A DNA stretch of 57,855 nucleotides from Aeromonas aquatica (GTDB lineage: Bacteria > Pseudomonadota > Gammaproteobacteria > Enterobacterales > Aeromonadaceae), in NCBI RefSeq assembly GCF_000764655.1, contig NZ_JRGL01000098.1:1-57855 (forward strand), in the 5' to 3' direction. A program made the position numbers and the translations under genes. Numbering within the stretch: position 1 is the stretch's first letter; each line of letters begins with the position of its first letter. Positions 8,583 through 19,482 of this stretch are shown here, one piece after another. Below the pieces are notes generated by a model. That model was given only the letters and a program-made list of their open reading frames with translations. It was not told the origin of the DNA and did no database searches.

Positions 8583-9245
8583 TTTATCGGGTCTTATTTT
8601 GCGACTGACTATCGTCACATTAGTAAATTCGGCGTTAACGAAAGAATAAAGACTCTATATTTACTCGATGTTAACAGACGCCTGTTTAAGCCATTTGCCA
8701 TGGCATTTAAATATTCCCTCCAGGAAGGATGAGACATATTTAGTTACAATTTTTAGTCTGGCCAGATAATCACCAATATGATCCGAGATCCTGCCTGTCG
8801 ATAATGGTGACTCCCATGCATAGGTTTTATGGCTATGGCAAGATGCCGCCAGATCGTTGGCACAGTTTTCAGCTCCGGGTTACAACCTGAATATAAAGAG
8901 TACCGTTTGCCGCCGCCCTGCCCGGCACAGGCCCCTGCACCCCCCACGGACGGCACCGATGAGCGCGGCCGCGAGATGAGATGGCCAACCAGCACCGATC
9001 GCGACCTTAGATCCTCATCACCCCTCTTGCCAAATCAGCGACAGCCGTTATCATCAGGGCTCATTTTTCACCCGAGGTTTTATTGCCCATCATGGACAAT
9101 CCCCGAAGTTGCCCTTCGATTTTTCCCATCAAAGCTTATCTTTACCTGCTCAATCAGCGCCTCTGAACCGCCTCTGTGTTTTGCATTGCCACGGCCCTTG
9201 CCGTGACTGACATCCACTGCGTCTGTTTTTATTGAGGTTTATGAC
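8583..9245. other. 663-base non-coding stretch upstream of the TerC-family gene
   Basis: No gene could be supported. Frames open across 8829-9206 on the plus strand and 8753-8995 on the minus strand have no ribosome site and no protein-like composition. The left part (8583-8780) is AT-rich. The right part holds one small perfect hairpin, CACGGC/GCCGTG at 9189-9204 with loop CCTT, about 40 bases before the TerC-family ATG and without a U-tract. I looked for a yybP-ykoY (manganese) riboswitch because TerC-family genes often carry one, and did not recognise its conserved core. Confidence 0.45.
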
Positions 9246-10787
9246 ATGGAATTCTTGCTGGACCCTTCTATCTGGGTCGGTCTCTTTACCCTGATCATCC
9301 TGGAGATAGTGCTCGGGATCGACAACCTGGTGTTCATCGCCATCCTGGTGAAAAAATTGCCCCCCGCCCAACGGGACAGGGCCCGCATCATAGGCCTGTC
9401 GCTGGCACTGCTGATGCGCCTGGGGCTGCTGAGCGTGATGTCCTGGCTGGTGACCCTGACCCAGCCCATCCTGCAATGGGGTGAACTCTCCTTCTCCGGT
9501 CGGGATCTCATCCTGATGGGGGGCGGCCTGTTCCTGCTGTTCAAGGCCACCACTGAGCTGCACGAGCGGCTCGAAGCCAAGCCCGAAGAGCATGGCCAGG
9601 TCGGCGTCTACGCCGGTTTCGGGGTGGTGATCGCCCAGATCCTGGTGCTGGATGCGGTCTTCTCCCTGGACTCCATCATCACCGCCGTCGGCATGGTGGA
9701 TCACCTCGGCGTCATGATGGCCGCCGTGACCATCGCCATGGTGGTGATGGTGCTGGCCTCCAAGCCGCTGACCCGCTTCGTCAACGCCCATCCCACCGTG
9801 GTGGTGCTCTGCCTGAGCTTCCTGCTGATGATCGGCTTCAGCCTGGTGGCGGAAGGTTTTGGCTTCCACATTCCCAAGGGTTATCTCTACGCCGCCATTG
9901 GCTTCTCGGTGCTGATCGAGTTCTTCAACCAGCTGGCCCAGCGCAGTGCCCAACGCCATGAGTCCAGGCAGCCCCTGCGTGAACGCACCACCGCCGCCAT
10001 CTTCAAACTGATGGGGGGCAGCAAGCACGGCGCCCACCCGCAAGAGGATGAAGCAGAGGAGCAGGACAGACCCCTGCCCCTCAGCTTCGGGGAGGAGGAG
10101 CGTTACATGGTGACCGGGGTGCTGTCCCTTGCCGAGCGATCCATCCGCACCATCATGACCCCCCGCGCCGAGATGGAGTGGATCGATGTCAATGACTCCA
10201 TCGACGAGATCCGCGCCCTGCTGCAGCGGGCCCCTCACAGCCTGTTCCCGGTCTGCGATGGCGGGCTGGACGATCTCATCGGGGTGATCAAGGCGCGAGA
10301 TCTGCTGTTCGCGCTCAACGAAGGGCAATCCTTGAGCGAGCTCGCGCGCCAGAACGATCCCGTCATAGTACCGCAGACCATCAACGTGATCCGGCTGCTG
10401 GCGGAGCTGCGTCAGGCCAGGGGCAGCCTCATTCTGGTGACCGACGAGTTCGGCATCATCCAGGGGCTGGTCACCACCCACGATCTGCTGGAAGCCATCG
10501 TCGGCGAACTGCCGGACGAGGACGAGACCCCCGACGTGGTACGCGAGGGGGAAGGCTGGCTCATCAACGGCAGCACCAACATCCATCAGGTGGAGCAGGC
10601 GCTGGGGATCGACGGTCTGGTGAGCGAGAGCGACGAGTACGTGACCCTCGCAGGCATGCTGCTCTCCCACTTCGGCAGCCTGCCCAGCATGGGTCAGCAG
10701 CTGCGGCTCGGCCAGTTCTGCTTCGAGGTGCTGGCGGTGAGCGAGCGGCGCATCGAGCGGGTGCGCGTCACCCCGCAGAGCCTCTGA
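9246..10787 (+). CDS. TerC-CBS-CorC_HlyC membrane protein, YoaE-like
   Basis: A 513-residue inner-membrane protein. Residues 1-about 240 are a TerC-type domain with about seven helices and the family motifs [14 protein letters not shown] and [13 protein letters not shown], whose acidic residues are thought to handle metal ions. A pair of CBS domains follows at about 290-420 ([32 protein letters not shown]), then a CorC_HlyC C-terminal domain ([20 protein letters not shown]). Domain order and length match E. coli YoaE. The likely role is metal (Mn/Ca) homeostasis, inferred from TerC relatives. The start has TTGAGG nine bases upstream. The gene is monocistronic and ends at a strong terminator. 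Confidence 0.9.
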   Translation: MEFLLDPSIWVGLFTLIILEIVLGIDNLVFIAILVKKLPPAQRDRARIIGLSLALLMRLGLLSVMSWLVTLTQPILQWGELSFSGRDLILMGGGLFLLFKATTELHERLEAKPEEHGQVGVYAGFGVVIAQILVLDAVFSLDSIITAVGMVDHLGVMMAAVTIAMVVMVLASKPLTRFVNAHPTVVVLCLSFLLMIGFSLVAEGFGFHIPKGYLYAAIGFSVLIEFFNQLAQRSAQRHESRQPLRERTTAAIFKLMGGSKHGAHPQEDEAEEQDRPLPLSFGEEERYMVTGVLSLAERSIRTIMTPRAEMEWIDVNDSIDEIRALLQRAPHSLFPVCDGGLDDLIGVIKARDLLFALNEGQSLSELARQNDPVIVPQTINVIRLLAELRQARGSLILVTDEFGIIQGLVTTHDLLEAIVGELPDEDETPDVVREGEGWLINGSTNIHQVEQALGIDGLVSESDEYVTLAGMLLSHFGSLPSMGQQLRLGQFCFEVLAVSERRIERVRVTPQSL

Positions 10788-10820
10788 CTCTCTGACGAGA
10801 GCAGATGCAGCTGATAACGA

Positions 10821-10854
10821 AGAGAGGGAGGCATAGCGCCTCCCTCTCTTTTTT
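10821..10854 (+). terminator. Intrinsic terminator of the TerC-family gene
   Basis: A perfect 12-bp stem AGAGAGGGAGGC/GCCTCCCTCTCT with loop ATAGC is followed directly by six T, 33 bases after the stop. Confidence 0.95.
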
Positions 10855-11029
10855 CATCTCCGCTCTGCCCCATCCAGATGAGCGTCATCAGTGCACCGCA
10901 ATCCGGTGGCCTCTTTGCTTGCTCCAGCGCTATTGCTGCACGACTGGCAATTCTCTTCTGCGATTGCCCCTCTTTTTCACAATGACATCCGGACGTAGAG
11001 TGGCCCCAATCCCAAATGAGGAATTCAAG

Positions 11030-12151
11030 ATGAGCCACGACAACCTGTTCTGCCCCCTGCGCCTCGGTCAATTGCACCTGAACAACCGTATCGTCATGCC
11101 CCCCATGACCCGCTCCCGCGCCAGTCAGCCGGGTGACGTGGCCAACGCCATGATGGCGACCTACTACGCCCAGCGCGCCGAGGCCGGCCTCATCGTCTCT
11201 GAGGGCACCCAGATCGATCCCCTGGGCAAGGGCTATGCCTGGACCCCGGGCATCCATAGCGCCGAACAGGTAGCAGGCTGGCAGCTGGTGACAGACGCGG
11301 TGCACGCCAAGGGCGGCACCCTCTTCGCCCAGCTCTGGCACGTGGGCCGGGTCACCCACCCGGACAACATCGGCGGCGCCCAGCCCATCTCGGCCTCCGC
11401 CATCCCGGCCGCCGGGGTCCGGGTGTTCGTCGATAACGGCAGCGACGCCCCCGGCTTCGTGGAAACCGCCACCCCGCGCGCCATGACTCAGGACGACATC
11501 GATGCGGTGGTCGGCCAGTTCCGCCAGGCGGCCCGCAATGCCATGGACGCCGGTTTTGACGGCATCGAGCTGCACGCCGCCAACGGCTACCTCATCAACC
11601 AGTTCCTGGACTCCGAGTCCAATGCCCGCACCGACAACTACGGCGGCTCTCTTGAGAACCGGCTGCGCTTCCTGAAAGAGGTGACACAAGCGGTCAGTGC
11701 CGAGATAGGGGCAGACCGCGTGGGCGTGCGTCTGGCCCCGCTCACCACCCTCAACGGCACAGTGGATGCGAATCCGGAGCAGACCTATCTGGCTGCCGCT
11801 CGCCTGCTGGGGGAGCTCAACGTCACCTATCTGCACATCGCCGAGGCGGATTGGGACGATGCCCCCCTGATGCCGGAGAACTTCAAGCAGGGGCTGCGGG
11901 CGGCCTTCCCCAACACCCTCATCTACGCGGGCAAATATGATGGCGAGCGGGCGCGTGCCGCCCTCAAGGCGGGCTGGGCCGACATGATTGGCTTCGGTCG
12001 CCCCTTCGTGGCGAACCCGGACCTGCCAAACCGGCTGCGCCACGGCTACCCCTGGGCCCCCCACGATCCGGCCACCCTGTTTGGCGGCGCCGAGCAGGGG
12101 CTCACCGATTACCCGACCTATCAAGCCGAGACAGAGTCCCAGCCAGCCTGA
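11030..12151 (+). CDS. nemA: Old yellow enzyme family alkene reductase, NemA-like
   Basis: A 373-residue FMN-dependent TIM-barrel oxidoreductase of the old yellow enzyme family. It reduces activated C=C bonds and electrophiles such as N-ethylmaleimide or nitrate esters with NADPH. Family signatures are NNRIVMPPMTRSRA, LWHVGRV, the catalytic-site block GFDGIELHAANGYLINQFLD, NYGGSLENR, and the phosphate-binding C-terminal GRPFVANPDLPNRL. The ATG at 11030 has TGAGG about nine bases upstream; the open frame extends further but without start signals. No adjacent NemR-type repressor is present. The gene name rests on family resemblance; specificity within the family is uncertain. Confidence 0.92.
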   Translation: MSHDNLFCPLRLGQLHLNNRIVMPPMTRSRASQPGDVANAMMATYYAQRAEAGLIVSEGTQIDPLGKGYAWTPGIHSAEQVAGWQLVTDAVHAKGGTLFAQLWHVGRVTHPDNIGGAQPISASAIPAAGVRVFVDNGSDAPGFVETATPRAMTQDDIDAVVGQFRQAARNAMDAGFDGIELHAANGYLINQFLDSESNARTDNYGGSLENRLRFLKEVTQAVSAEIGADRVGVRLAPLTTLNGTVDANPEQTYLAAARLLGELNVTYLHIAEADWDDAPLMPENFKQGLRAAFPNTLIYAGKYDGERARAALKAGWADMIGFGRPFVANPDLPNRLRHGYPWAPHDPATLFGGAEQGLTDYPTYQAETESQPA

Positions 12152-12180
12152 TCCGGTCCCCCGTGCCAGTCACAAAAACA

Positions 12181-12212
12181 GCGCACCCGCCATCGCGGGT
12201 GCGCTGTTTTTT
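12181..12212. terminator. Bidirectional terminator between nemA and the adenine deaminase gene
   Basis: A perfect 10-bp stem GCGCACCCGC/GCGGGTGCGC with loop CATC. It is preceded by ACAAAAACA and followed by TGTTTTTT, so both convergent transcripts would end here. Confidence 0.92.
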
Positions 12213-12303
12213 CAGAGGGCCTGATAGACGCAGGCACTGCCCGCCGCTCAGCAAGCGAAACCCCATCCCTCTCCTGCCGAAGGCCGTCACTGACGTCCGT
12301 TTC

Positions 12304-13386
<1,083 letters not shown>

Positions 13387-13518
13387 TCACCATTGTGCAC
13401 CCATCCCGTGCGCCGGGGGAGACTTGTCATCAAAGCGTCTTATAATGGCGGCACAAAAACCATAACCGATTGAAGACATTCGAGGTTGGCCATCGCCTCC
13501 CCCCTACAAGGAGTCCCT

Positions 13519-14268
13519 ATGAAGAAAAACGTCATCTGCGATATCGACGGCGTCATACTGCACAACAACGATCTCATCCCCGGGGCCGACCGCTTCGTGC
13601 ACCGCCTGCTGGAGCAGGGCAGCAAGCTGCTGTTTCTCACCAACTACCCGGCCCAGACCCAGAAAGATCTGCAGAACCGCTTCCGCTCCGCCGGCATCGA
13701 GGTGCCCGAGGAGTGCTTCTATACCTCCGCCATGGGCACCGCCGACTTCCTCAAGCGCCAGGATGGCAAGAAGGCCTATGTGATCGGCGAAGGAGCCCTG
13801 ACCCACGAGCTCTACAAGGCCGGCTTCACCATCACCGACATCGACCCCGACTTCGTGGTAGTAGGCGAGACTCGCAACTACAACTGGACCATGATGCAGC
13901 TGGGCGCCAAGTTCGTGGATCAGGGGGCGCGCTTCATCGCCACCAACCCGGACACCCACGGCCCCATGATGTACCCCGCCTGCGGCGCCCTCTGCGCCCC
14001 CATCGAGCGGATGACCGGCAAGAAGCCCTTCTACGTGGGCAAACCGAGCGCCTGGATCATCCGCGCGGCGCTCAACCGGATGGAGGCACACTCCGATGAC
14101 ACCATCATAATCGGCGACAACCTGCGCACCGACATACTGGCGGGCTTCCAGGCCGGCCTGGAAACCGTGCTGGTGCTCTCCGGCGTGAGCAAGGTGGCGG
14201 ACATCGACCGCATGCCATTCAGACCGAACCACATCTTCGACTCAGTGGTCGACATCGATATCGTCTGA
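13519..14268 (+). CDS. nagD: HAD-IIA phosphatase NagD (UMP phosphatase)
   Basis: A 249-residue cytoplasmic HAD phosphatase, the same length as E. coli NagD/UmpH, which dephosphorylates UMP and other nucleoside monophosphates. HAD motif I is ICDIDGVILHNN with the nucleophile and acid Asp pair. Motif II is LFLTNYPAQTQ, and motif III/IV is IIGDNLRTDILAG near the C-terminus. The C2 cap typical of the IIA class lies between. The ATG at 13519 has AAGGAG seven bases upstream. In E. coli nagD precedes asnB; here only a small cupin gene separates them, so the neighbourhood is conserved even though the nagBAC genes are absent. Confidence 0.94.
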   Translation: MKKNVICDIDGVILHNNDLIPGADRFVHRLLEQGSKLLFLTNYPAQTQKDLQNRFRSAGIEVPEECFYTSAMGTADFLKRQDGKKAYVIGEGALTHELYKAGFTITDIDPDFVVVGETRNYNWTMMQLGAKFVDQGARFIATNPDTHGPMMYPACGALCAPIERMTGKKPFYVGKPSAWIIRAALNRMEAHSDDTIIIGDNLRTDILAGFQAGLETVLVLSGVSKVADIDRMPFRPNHIFDSVVDIDIV

Positions 14269-14410
14269 TCCCGCTTCCCGGGTCGCAGGACGGCCCCTCT
14301 TGGCAAGGCAGGGCAGATCGTTTAACTTAAACGCAACATCGTTAAGAAAAGTAAACGACCGCGGGATCAGGACGATCCCGTTGCCCCCTTAGCCCTTGCA
14401 AGGAAGCCCC

Positions 14411-14779
14411 ATGAAGAGCCTGAACGACTGGATCCTGCTGGACGATCACTTCGTCACCCCCACCCCTCTCACCCCACCGACGGATCGCATCAAGTCCGGT
14501 AACCCAAGCCAGACCCTGTGGAACCACTACTCGGATCCGAGCCAGCAGTTTCACGTGGGTTTCTGGGCCTGCGAGCCGGGCCGCTGGGCCGTGCACTACA
14601 CGGAGCACGAATATTGTCAGCTGCTGGAGGGCGAGGCGCTGATCCACGACGGCCAGGGCGGCAAGCTGCACCTCACCCCGGGCAGCCAGTTCATCATCCC
14701 GGCGGGCTTCGTCGGCGAGTGGGAGACGCTGGTGGCCTGCCGCAAACTCTATGTGATCTTCGAGCCCGCGGCGGCCTGA
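14411..14779 (+). CDS. Cupin-domain protein (DUF861/Cupin_3 type)
   Basis: A 122-residue single-cupin protein without signal peptide. The two cupin motifs are degenerate but recognisable: GFWACEPGRWAVHYTEHEYCQLLEGEALI and GSQFIIPAGFVGEWETLVACRKLYVIF. This is the Cupin_3 pattern seen beside ureidoglycine aminohydrolases and in many sugar- or amine-linked proteins. The usual first-motif HxH is incomplete, so metal binding is uncertain. The ATG at 14411 has AAGGAAG six bases upstream. It lies between nagD and asnB, in the same orientation, with 140-190 base spacers, so co-transcription is possible but not shown. Confidence 0.85.
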   Translation: MKSLNDWILLDDHFVTPTPLTPPTDRIKSGNPSQTLWNHYSDPSQQFHVGFWACEPGRWAVHYTEHEYCQLLEGEALIHDGQGGKLHLTPGSQFIIPAGFVGEWETLVACRKLYVIFEPAAA

Positions 14780-14971
14780 CGCGCGCGTCAACCCAGCCCC
14801 TTCTCACCACCTTATTCTTATGCCGCCAGCTTGACGCTCGCGGCATGATTTTGTGCGGTTTTCCCGCTTGCAAAAGGGTTTTGCGCTAGGCATTGTGATT
14901 GGCGAGGAATGTAAATGGAATTTCGAGCCCAAACGTGGGGGGCTCCATAAAAATCAAGAGGATTACCGCCA

Positions 14972-16636
14972 ATGTGTTCTATTTTCGGCATTCTGGACAT
15001 CAAATCCGATGCAGCAACCCTGCGTAAATCGGCGCTGGAAATGTCCAAGCGACTGCGTCACCGCGGACCCGACTGGTCCGGCGTCTACAGCTCAGACAAG
15101 GCCATCCTGGTGCACGAACGCCTGGCCATCGTCGATCCGGGCAATGGCGCCCAGCCGCTCTACAACCCCGAGCGCACTCACGTATTGGCCGTCAACGGCG
15201 AGATCTACAACCACAAGGAACTCGAGAAGAACCTCAAGGTCGACTTCCAGTTCCAGACCCACTCCGACTGCGAGGTGCTGCTCGCCCTCTACAAGGAGAA
15301 GGGCCCGGCCTTCTTGGACGATCTCAACGGCATCTTCGCCTTCATCCTCTATGACGCCGAGCAGGATGCCTACCTGATTGGCCGCGACCACATGGGGATC
15401 ATCCCCCTCTATACCGGCCGCGACGAGTACGGTAACTTCTATGTCGCCTCCGAGATGAAGGCCCTGGTGCCGGTGTGCAAGAGCGTCGAAACCTTCCCGC
15501 CCGGACATTACCTCTGGAGCAAGGATGGCGAGCTCAAGCAGTGGTACCAGCGCGACTGGATGGAATATCAGGCGGTCGAGCAGAACGTCAGCGACAAGGC
15601 GGAGCTCAAGGCCGCGCTGGAAGCGGCGGTCAAGCGCCAGCTGATGTGCGACGTGCCCTACGGCGTGCTGCTCTCCGGCGGCCTGGATTCCTCCGTCATC
15701 TCCGCCATCACCAAGCTCTACGCCGCCCGCCGGGTGGAAGACGATGGCAAGAGCGAGGCCTGGTGGCCGCAGCTGCACTCCTTCGCCGTCGGGCTGGATG
15801 GCTCGCCGGACTTGGCCGCCGCCCGCAAGGTGGCCGATCATCTCGGCACCATTCACCACCAGATCCACTTCACCGTGCAAGAGGGTCTGGATGCCCTGCG
15901 GGACGTCATCTATCACCTCGAGACCTATGACGTCACCACCATCCGCGCCTCCACGCCTATGTACCTGATGGCGCGCTACATCAAGGCGATGGGCATCAAG
16001 ATGGTACTCTCGGGCGAGGGTTCGGACGAGCTGTTCGGCGGCTACCTCTATTTCCACAAGGCGCCGAACGCTAAAGAATTCCACGAAGAGAACGTGCGCA
16101 AGCTCGCCTCCCTGCACCTCTATGACTGCCTGCGCGCCAACAAGTCCATGGCCGCCTGGGGCGTGGAAGGCCGCGTGCCCTTCCTCGACAAGGAGTTCAT
16201 GGACGTGGCGATGCGCCTGCAGCCCGCCGACAAGATGTGTGGCAACGGCAAGATCGAGAAGCACATTCTGCGGGAAGCCTTCGAGGAGCTGCTGCCCCAC
16301 GAAGTGGCCTGGCGCCAGAAGGAGCAGTTCTCCGACGGCGTGGGTTACTCCTGGATTGACAGCCTCAAAGCCATGGTCGAAGTCGAGGTGACGGATCAGA
16401 TGTTCGAGGCGGCGGCGTTCCGCTTCCCCATCAACACTCCGCTCACCAAGGAGGCCTACTACTATCGCGCCATCTTCGACGAGCACTTCCCGCTGGAAGC
16501 GGCCGCCCGCACAGTACCTTATGGCAAGTCGGTCGCCTGCTCCACTCCCACTGCTCTTGAGTGGGATGCCAAGTTCAAGGAGATGGCCGACCCGTCCGGT
16601 CGCGCCGTGATGGATGTGCACCAGCAGAGTTACTGA
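14972..16636 (+). CDS. asnB: Asparagine synthase B (glutamine-hydrolysing)
   Basis: A 554-residue enzyme, same length as E. coli AsnB, making asparagine from aspartate, glutamine and ATP. The N-terminal class-II glutaminase domain starts with catalytic Cys after the initiator Met (MCSIFGILD) and contains RLRHRGPDWSG and NGEIYNH. The synthetase domain has the pyrophosphate loop LLSGGLDSSVIS, the VLSGEGSDELFGGY motif and WGVEGRVPFLDKEF. The start is fixed by the need for Cys at position 2. The region 14780-14971 is gene-free and should hold its promoter. A strong terminator follows the stop. Confidence 0.97.
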   Translation: MCSIFGILDIKSDAATLRKSALEMSKRLRHRGPDWSGVYSSDKAILVHERLAIVDPGNGAQPLYNPERTHVLAVNGEIYNHKELEKNLKVDFQFQTHSDCEVLLALYKEKGPAFLDDLNGIFAFILYDAEQDAYLIGRDHMGIIPLYTGRDEYGNFYVASEMKALVPVCKSVETFPPGHYLWSKDGELKQWYQRDWMEYQAVEQNVSDKAELKAALEAAVKRQLMCDVPYGVLLSGGLDSSVISAITKLYAARRVEDDGKSEAWWPQLHSFAVGLDGSPDLAAARKVADHLGTIHHQIHFTVQEGLDALRDVIYHLETYDVTTIRASTPMYLMARYIKAMGIKMVLSGEGSDELFGGYLYFHKAPNAKEFHEENVRKLASLHLYDCLRANKSMAAWGVEGRVPFLDKEFMDVAMRLQPADKMCGNGKIEKHILREAFEELLPHEVAWRQKEQFSDGVGYSWIDSLKAMVEVEVTDQMFEAAAFRFPINTPLTKEAYYYRAIFDEHFPLEAAARTVPYGKSVACSTPTALEWDAKFKEMADPSGRAVMDVHQQSY

Positions 16637-16668
16637 TCACACCAGCGGACAGAGCCCGACCAAACAAC

Positions 16669-16696
16669 AAAGCCCCTCTCGAGGGGCTTTGTTTTT
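16669..16696 (+). terminator. Intrinsic terminator of asnB
   Basis: A 9-bp stem AAGCCCCTC/GAGGGGCTT with a two-base loop, followed by TGTTTTT, 33 bases after the asnB stop. It separates asnB from the insertion sequence. Confidence 0.93.
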
Positions 16697-16775
16697 CTAA
16701 GTTCGCAACTTAAACACATCAATGAAAAAAACCAACTCTCTCTGATCGTTTACCTATTAATGTGATGTGTAGTGG

Positions 16776-17938
<1,163 letters not shown>

Positions 17939-18057
17939 TGAACACCTCTGATCTTGGTGGCGACTGTACCACCTAAAATGGTGTCCGGGATGATTAGACC
18001 ACTACAGTATAGCAACGTTGTTGTCGAGTTGACCCTGGCGTTCCTATTTTTCCGGCC

Positions 18058-19407
18058 TCAACGCATGGTGACAAACTCTTCCGCGCTGGTGGGATGAATG
18101 GCGATGCAGTTGTCGAAGTCGGCCTTGGTGGCTCCCATCTTCATGGCCACACCAAAGCCTTGCAGTATCTCGTCCATCGCAAAGCCGATGCCGTGCAGGC
18201 CGACCACCTTCTCCTCGGGGCCGACGCAGACCAGCTTCATGCGGGTGGGCTGGCGGTGCTGGGTCAAGGCCGAATACATGGCGGTGAACTGGCTGCGATA
18301 GACCTTGACCTGGCTCTCGCCATACTCGGCGATGGCCTCCGGCTCGGTCAGCCCTATGGTGCCTATGGGCGGGTGGCTGAATACCACTGTCGGCACCAGA
18401 TCGTAGTTGAGGTGCTCGTTTGGCTTGTTGTTGAACAGCCGCTCCGACAGGCGACGGCCGGCGGCGACGGCCACCGGGGTGAGCTGGATGCGGCCGGTGT
18501 TGTCACCCACCGCATAGAGGTTGTCGGCATTGGTGTTCTGGAACTTGTCGGTCGGGATATAGCCCTTGTCATCCAGCGCGATGCCGGCGGCAGAGAGGTT
18601 TAGATTGTCGGTGGCGGGGGCACGGCCTATGGCCCAGATCAGGCAATCCACGGTGAGGTGGCGGCCATCTTCCAGCTGCAGGGTCAGGCTGTCGTCGGCG
18701 TTCTTGATCACCGCTTTAGGGATGGCATGGGTATGCAGCTTGGGGCCTTCGGCAGCCATGATCTCCACCAGGGTCTCCTGGATCATGGGATCGAAGTTGC
18801 GCAGCGGACCCTGCTTGCGTACCACCAGATGGGTCTCCGAGCCCAGCGCCTGCATCACGCCGGCGATCTCGACGGCAATATAGCCGGCACCGACTACGGC
18901 GACCCGCTTCGGCTGCTCTTGCAGGGCGAAGAAGCCGTCTGAGTCGATGCCGAGCTCGGCGCCTGGGATATTGGGCACCTCGGGGTGGCCGCCGGTGGCG
19001 ATCAGTATGTGATCGGCCGTGTAGTGCTCACCATCCACTTCGACTGTGTTGCCGTCGACGAAACGGGCGAACCCCCGGATGACGGTGATCTGGTTCTTGC
19101 CGAGCACGTTCTCGTAGGATTGATGAATGCGGCTGATATAGGCCTGGCGGGATTCCACCAGCTTGGCCCAGCTGAAGTGGTTGAGTGTGGTGTCGAAACC
19201 GTAGTCGGCGCCATATCTCAGGGCATCGGCGATCTGGCCGGCATACCACATGGCCTTCTTGGGGACGCAACCCACGTTGACGCAGGTGCCGCCCAGTGCC
19301 TTGGCTTCGATCAGGGCGACTTTCTTGCCATACATGGCCGCCCGGTTGGCCGAGGCGATGCCGCCGCTGCCGCCGCCGATGGCGATGTAGTCAAAATGCT
19401 GTGCCAT
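18058..19407 (-). CDS. gor: Glutathione-disulfide reductase
   Basis: A 449-residue FAD/NADPH disulfide reductase that regenerates glutathione in the cytoplasm. It begins [20 protein letters not shown] (FAD-binding GxGxxG type). The redox-active pair is in [13 protein letters not shown], the NADP-binding fold is [15 protein letters not shown], and the catalytic His is in the C-terminal [14 protein letters not shown]. The ATG at 19407 has GGAGAA upstream; an upstream in-frame extension lacks a ribosome site. It lies 75 bases after the histidine kinase gene in the same direction, but a strong terminator separates them, so it probably has its own promoter. Confidence 0.97.
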   Translation of the reverse strand: MAQHFDYIAIGGGSGGIASANRAAMYGKKVALIEAKALGGTCVNVGCVPKKAMWYAGQIADALRYGADYGFDTTLNHFSWAKLVESRQAYISRIHQSYENVLGKNQITVIRGFARFVDGNTVEVDGEHYTADHILIATGGHPEVPNIPGAELGIDSDGFFALQEQPKRVAVVGAGYIAVEIAGVMQALGSETHLVVRKQGPLRNFDPMIQETLVEIMAAEGPKLHTHAIPKAVIKNADDSLTLQLEDGRHLTVDCLIWAIGRAPATDNLNLSAAGIALDDKGYIPTDKFQNTNADNLYAVGDNTGRIQLTPVAVAAGRRLSERLFNNKPNEHLNYDLVPTVVFSHPPIGTIGLTEPEAIAEYGESQVKVYRSQFTAMYSALTQHRQPTRMKLVCVGPEEKVVGLHGIGFAMDEILQGFGVAMKMGATKADFDNCIAIHPTSAEEFVTMR

Positions 19408-19458
19408 GGTAGGTTCTCCGCTTGTGAAAAATGCTGTCACAGCATGATGGGGACAAAG

Positions 19459-19482
19459 GCGCCGGCCCACAAGGGCCGGCGC
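19459..19482 (-). terminator. Intrinsic terminator of the histidine kinase gene
   Basis: A perfect 10-bp GC stem GCGCCGGCCC/GGGCCGGCGC with a four-base loop directly abuts the kinase stop codon. On the minus strand it is followed by CTTTGTCC, a weak U-tract. Confidence 0.75.

Noticed and set aside
8829..9206. A 125-codon plus-strand frame in the spacer before the TerC-family gene
   Set aside because: No ribosome site, proline- and serine-rich random-looking product, no hydrophobic core or motif.
8880..9240. yybP-ykoY manganese riboswitch before the TerC-family gene
   Set aside because: Looked for because of the gene family; the conserved core and paired stems were not recognisable.
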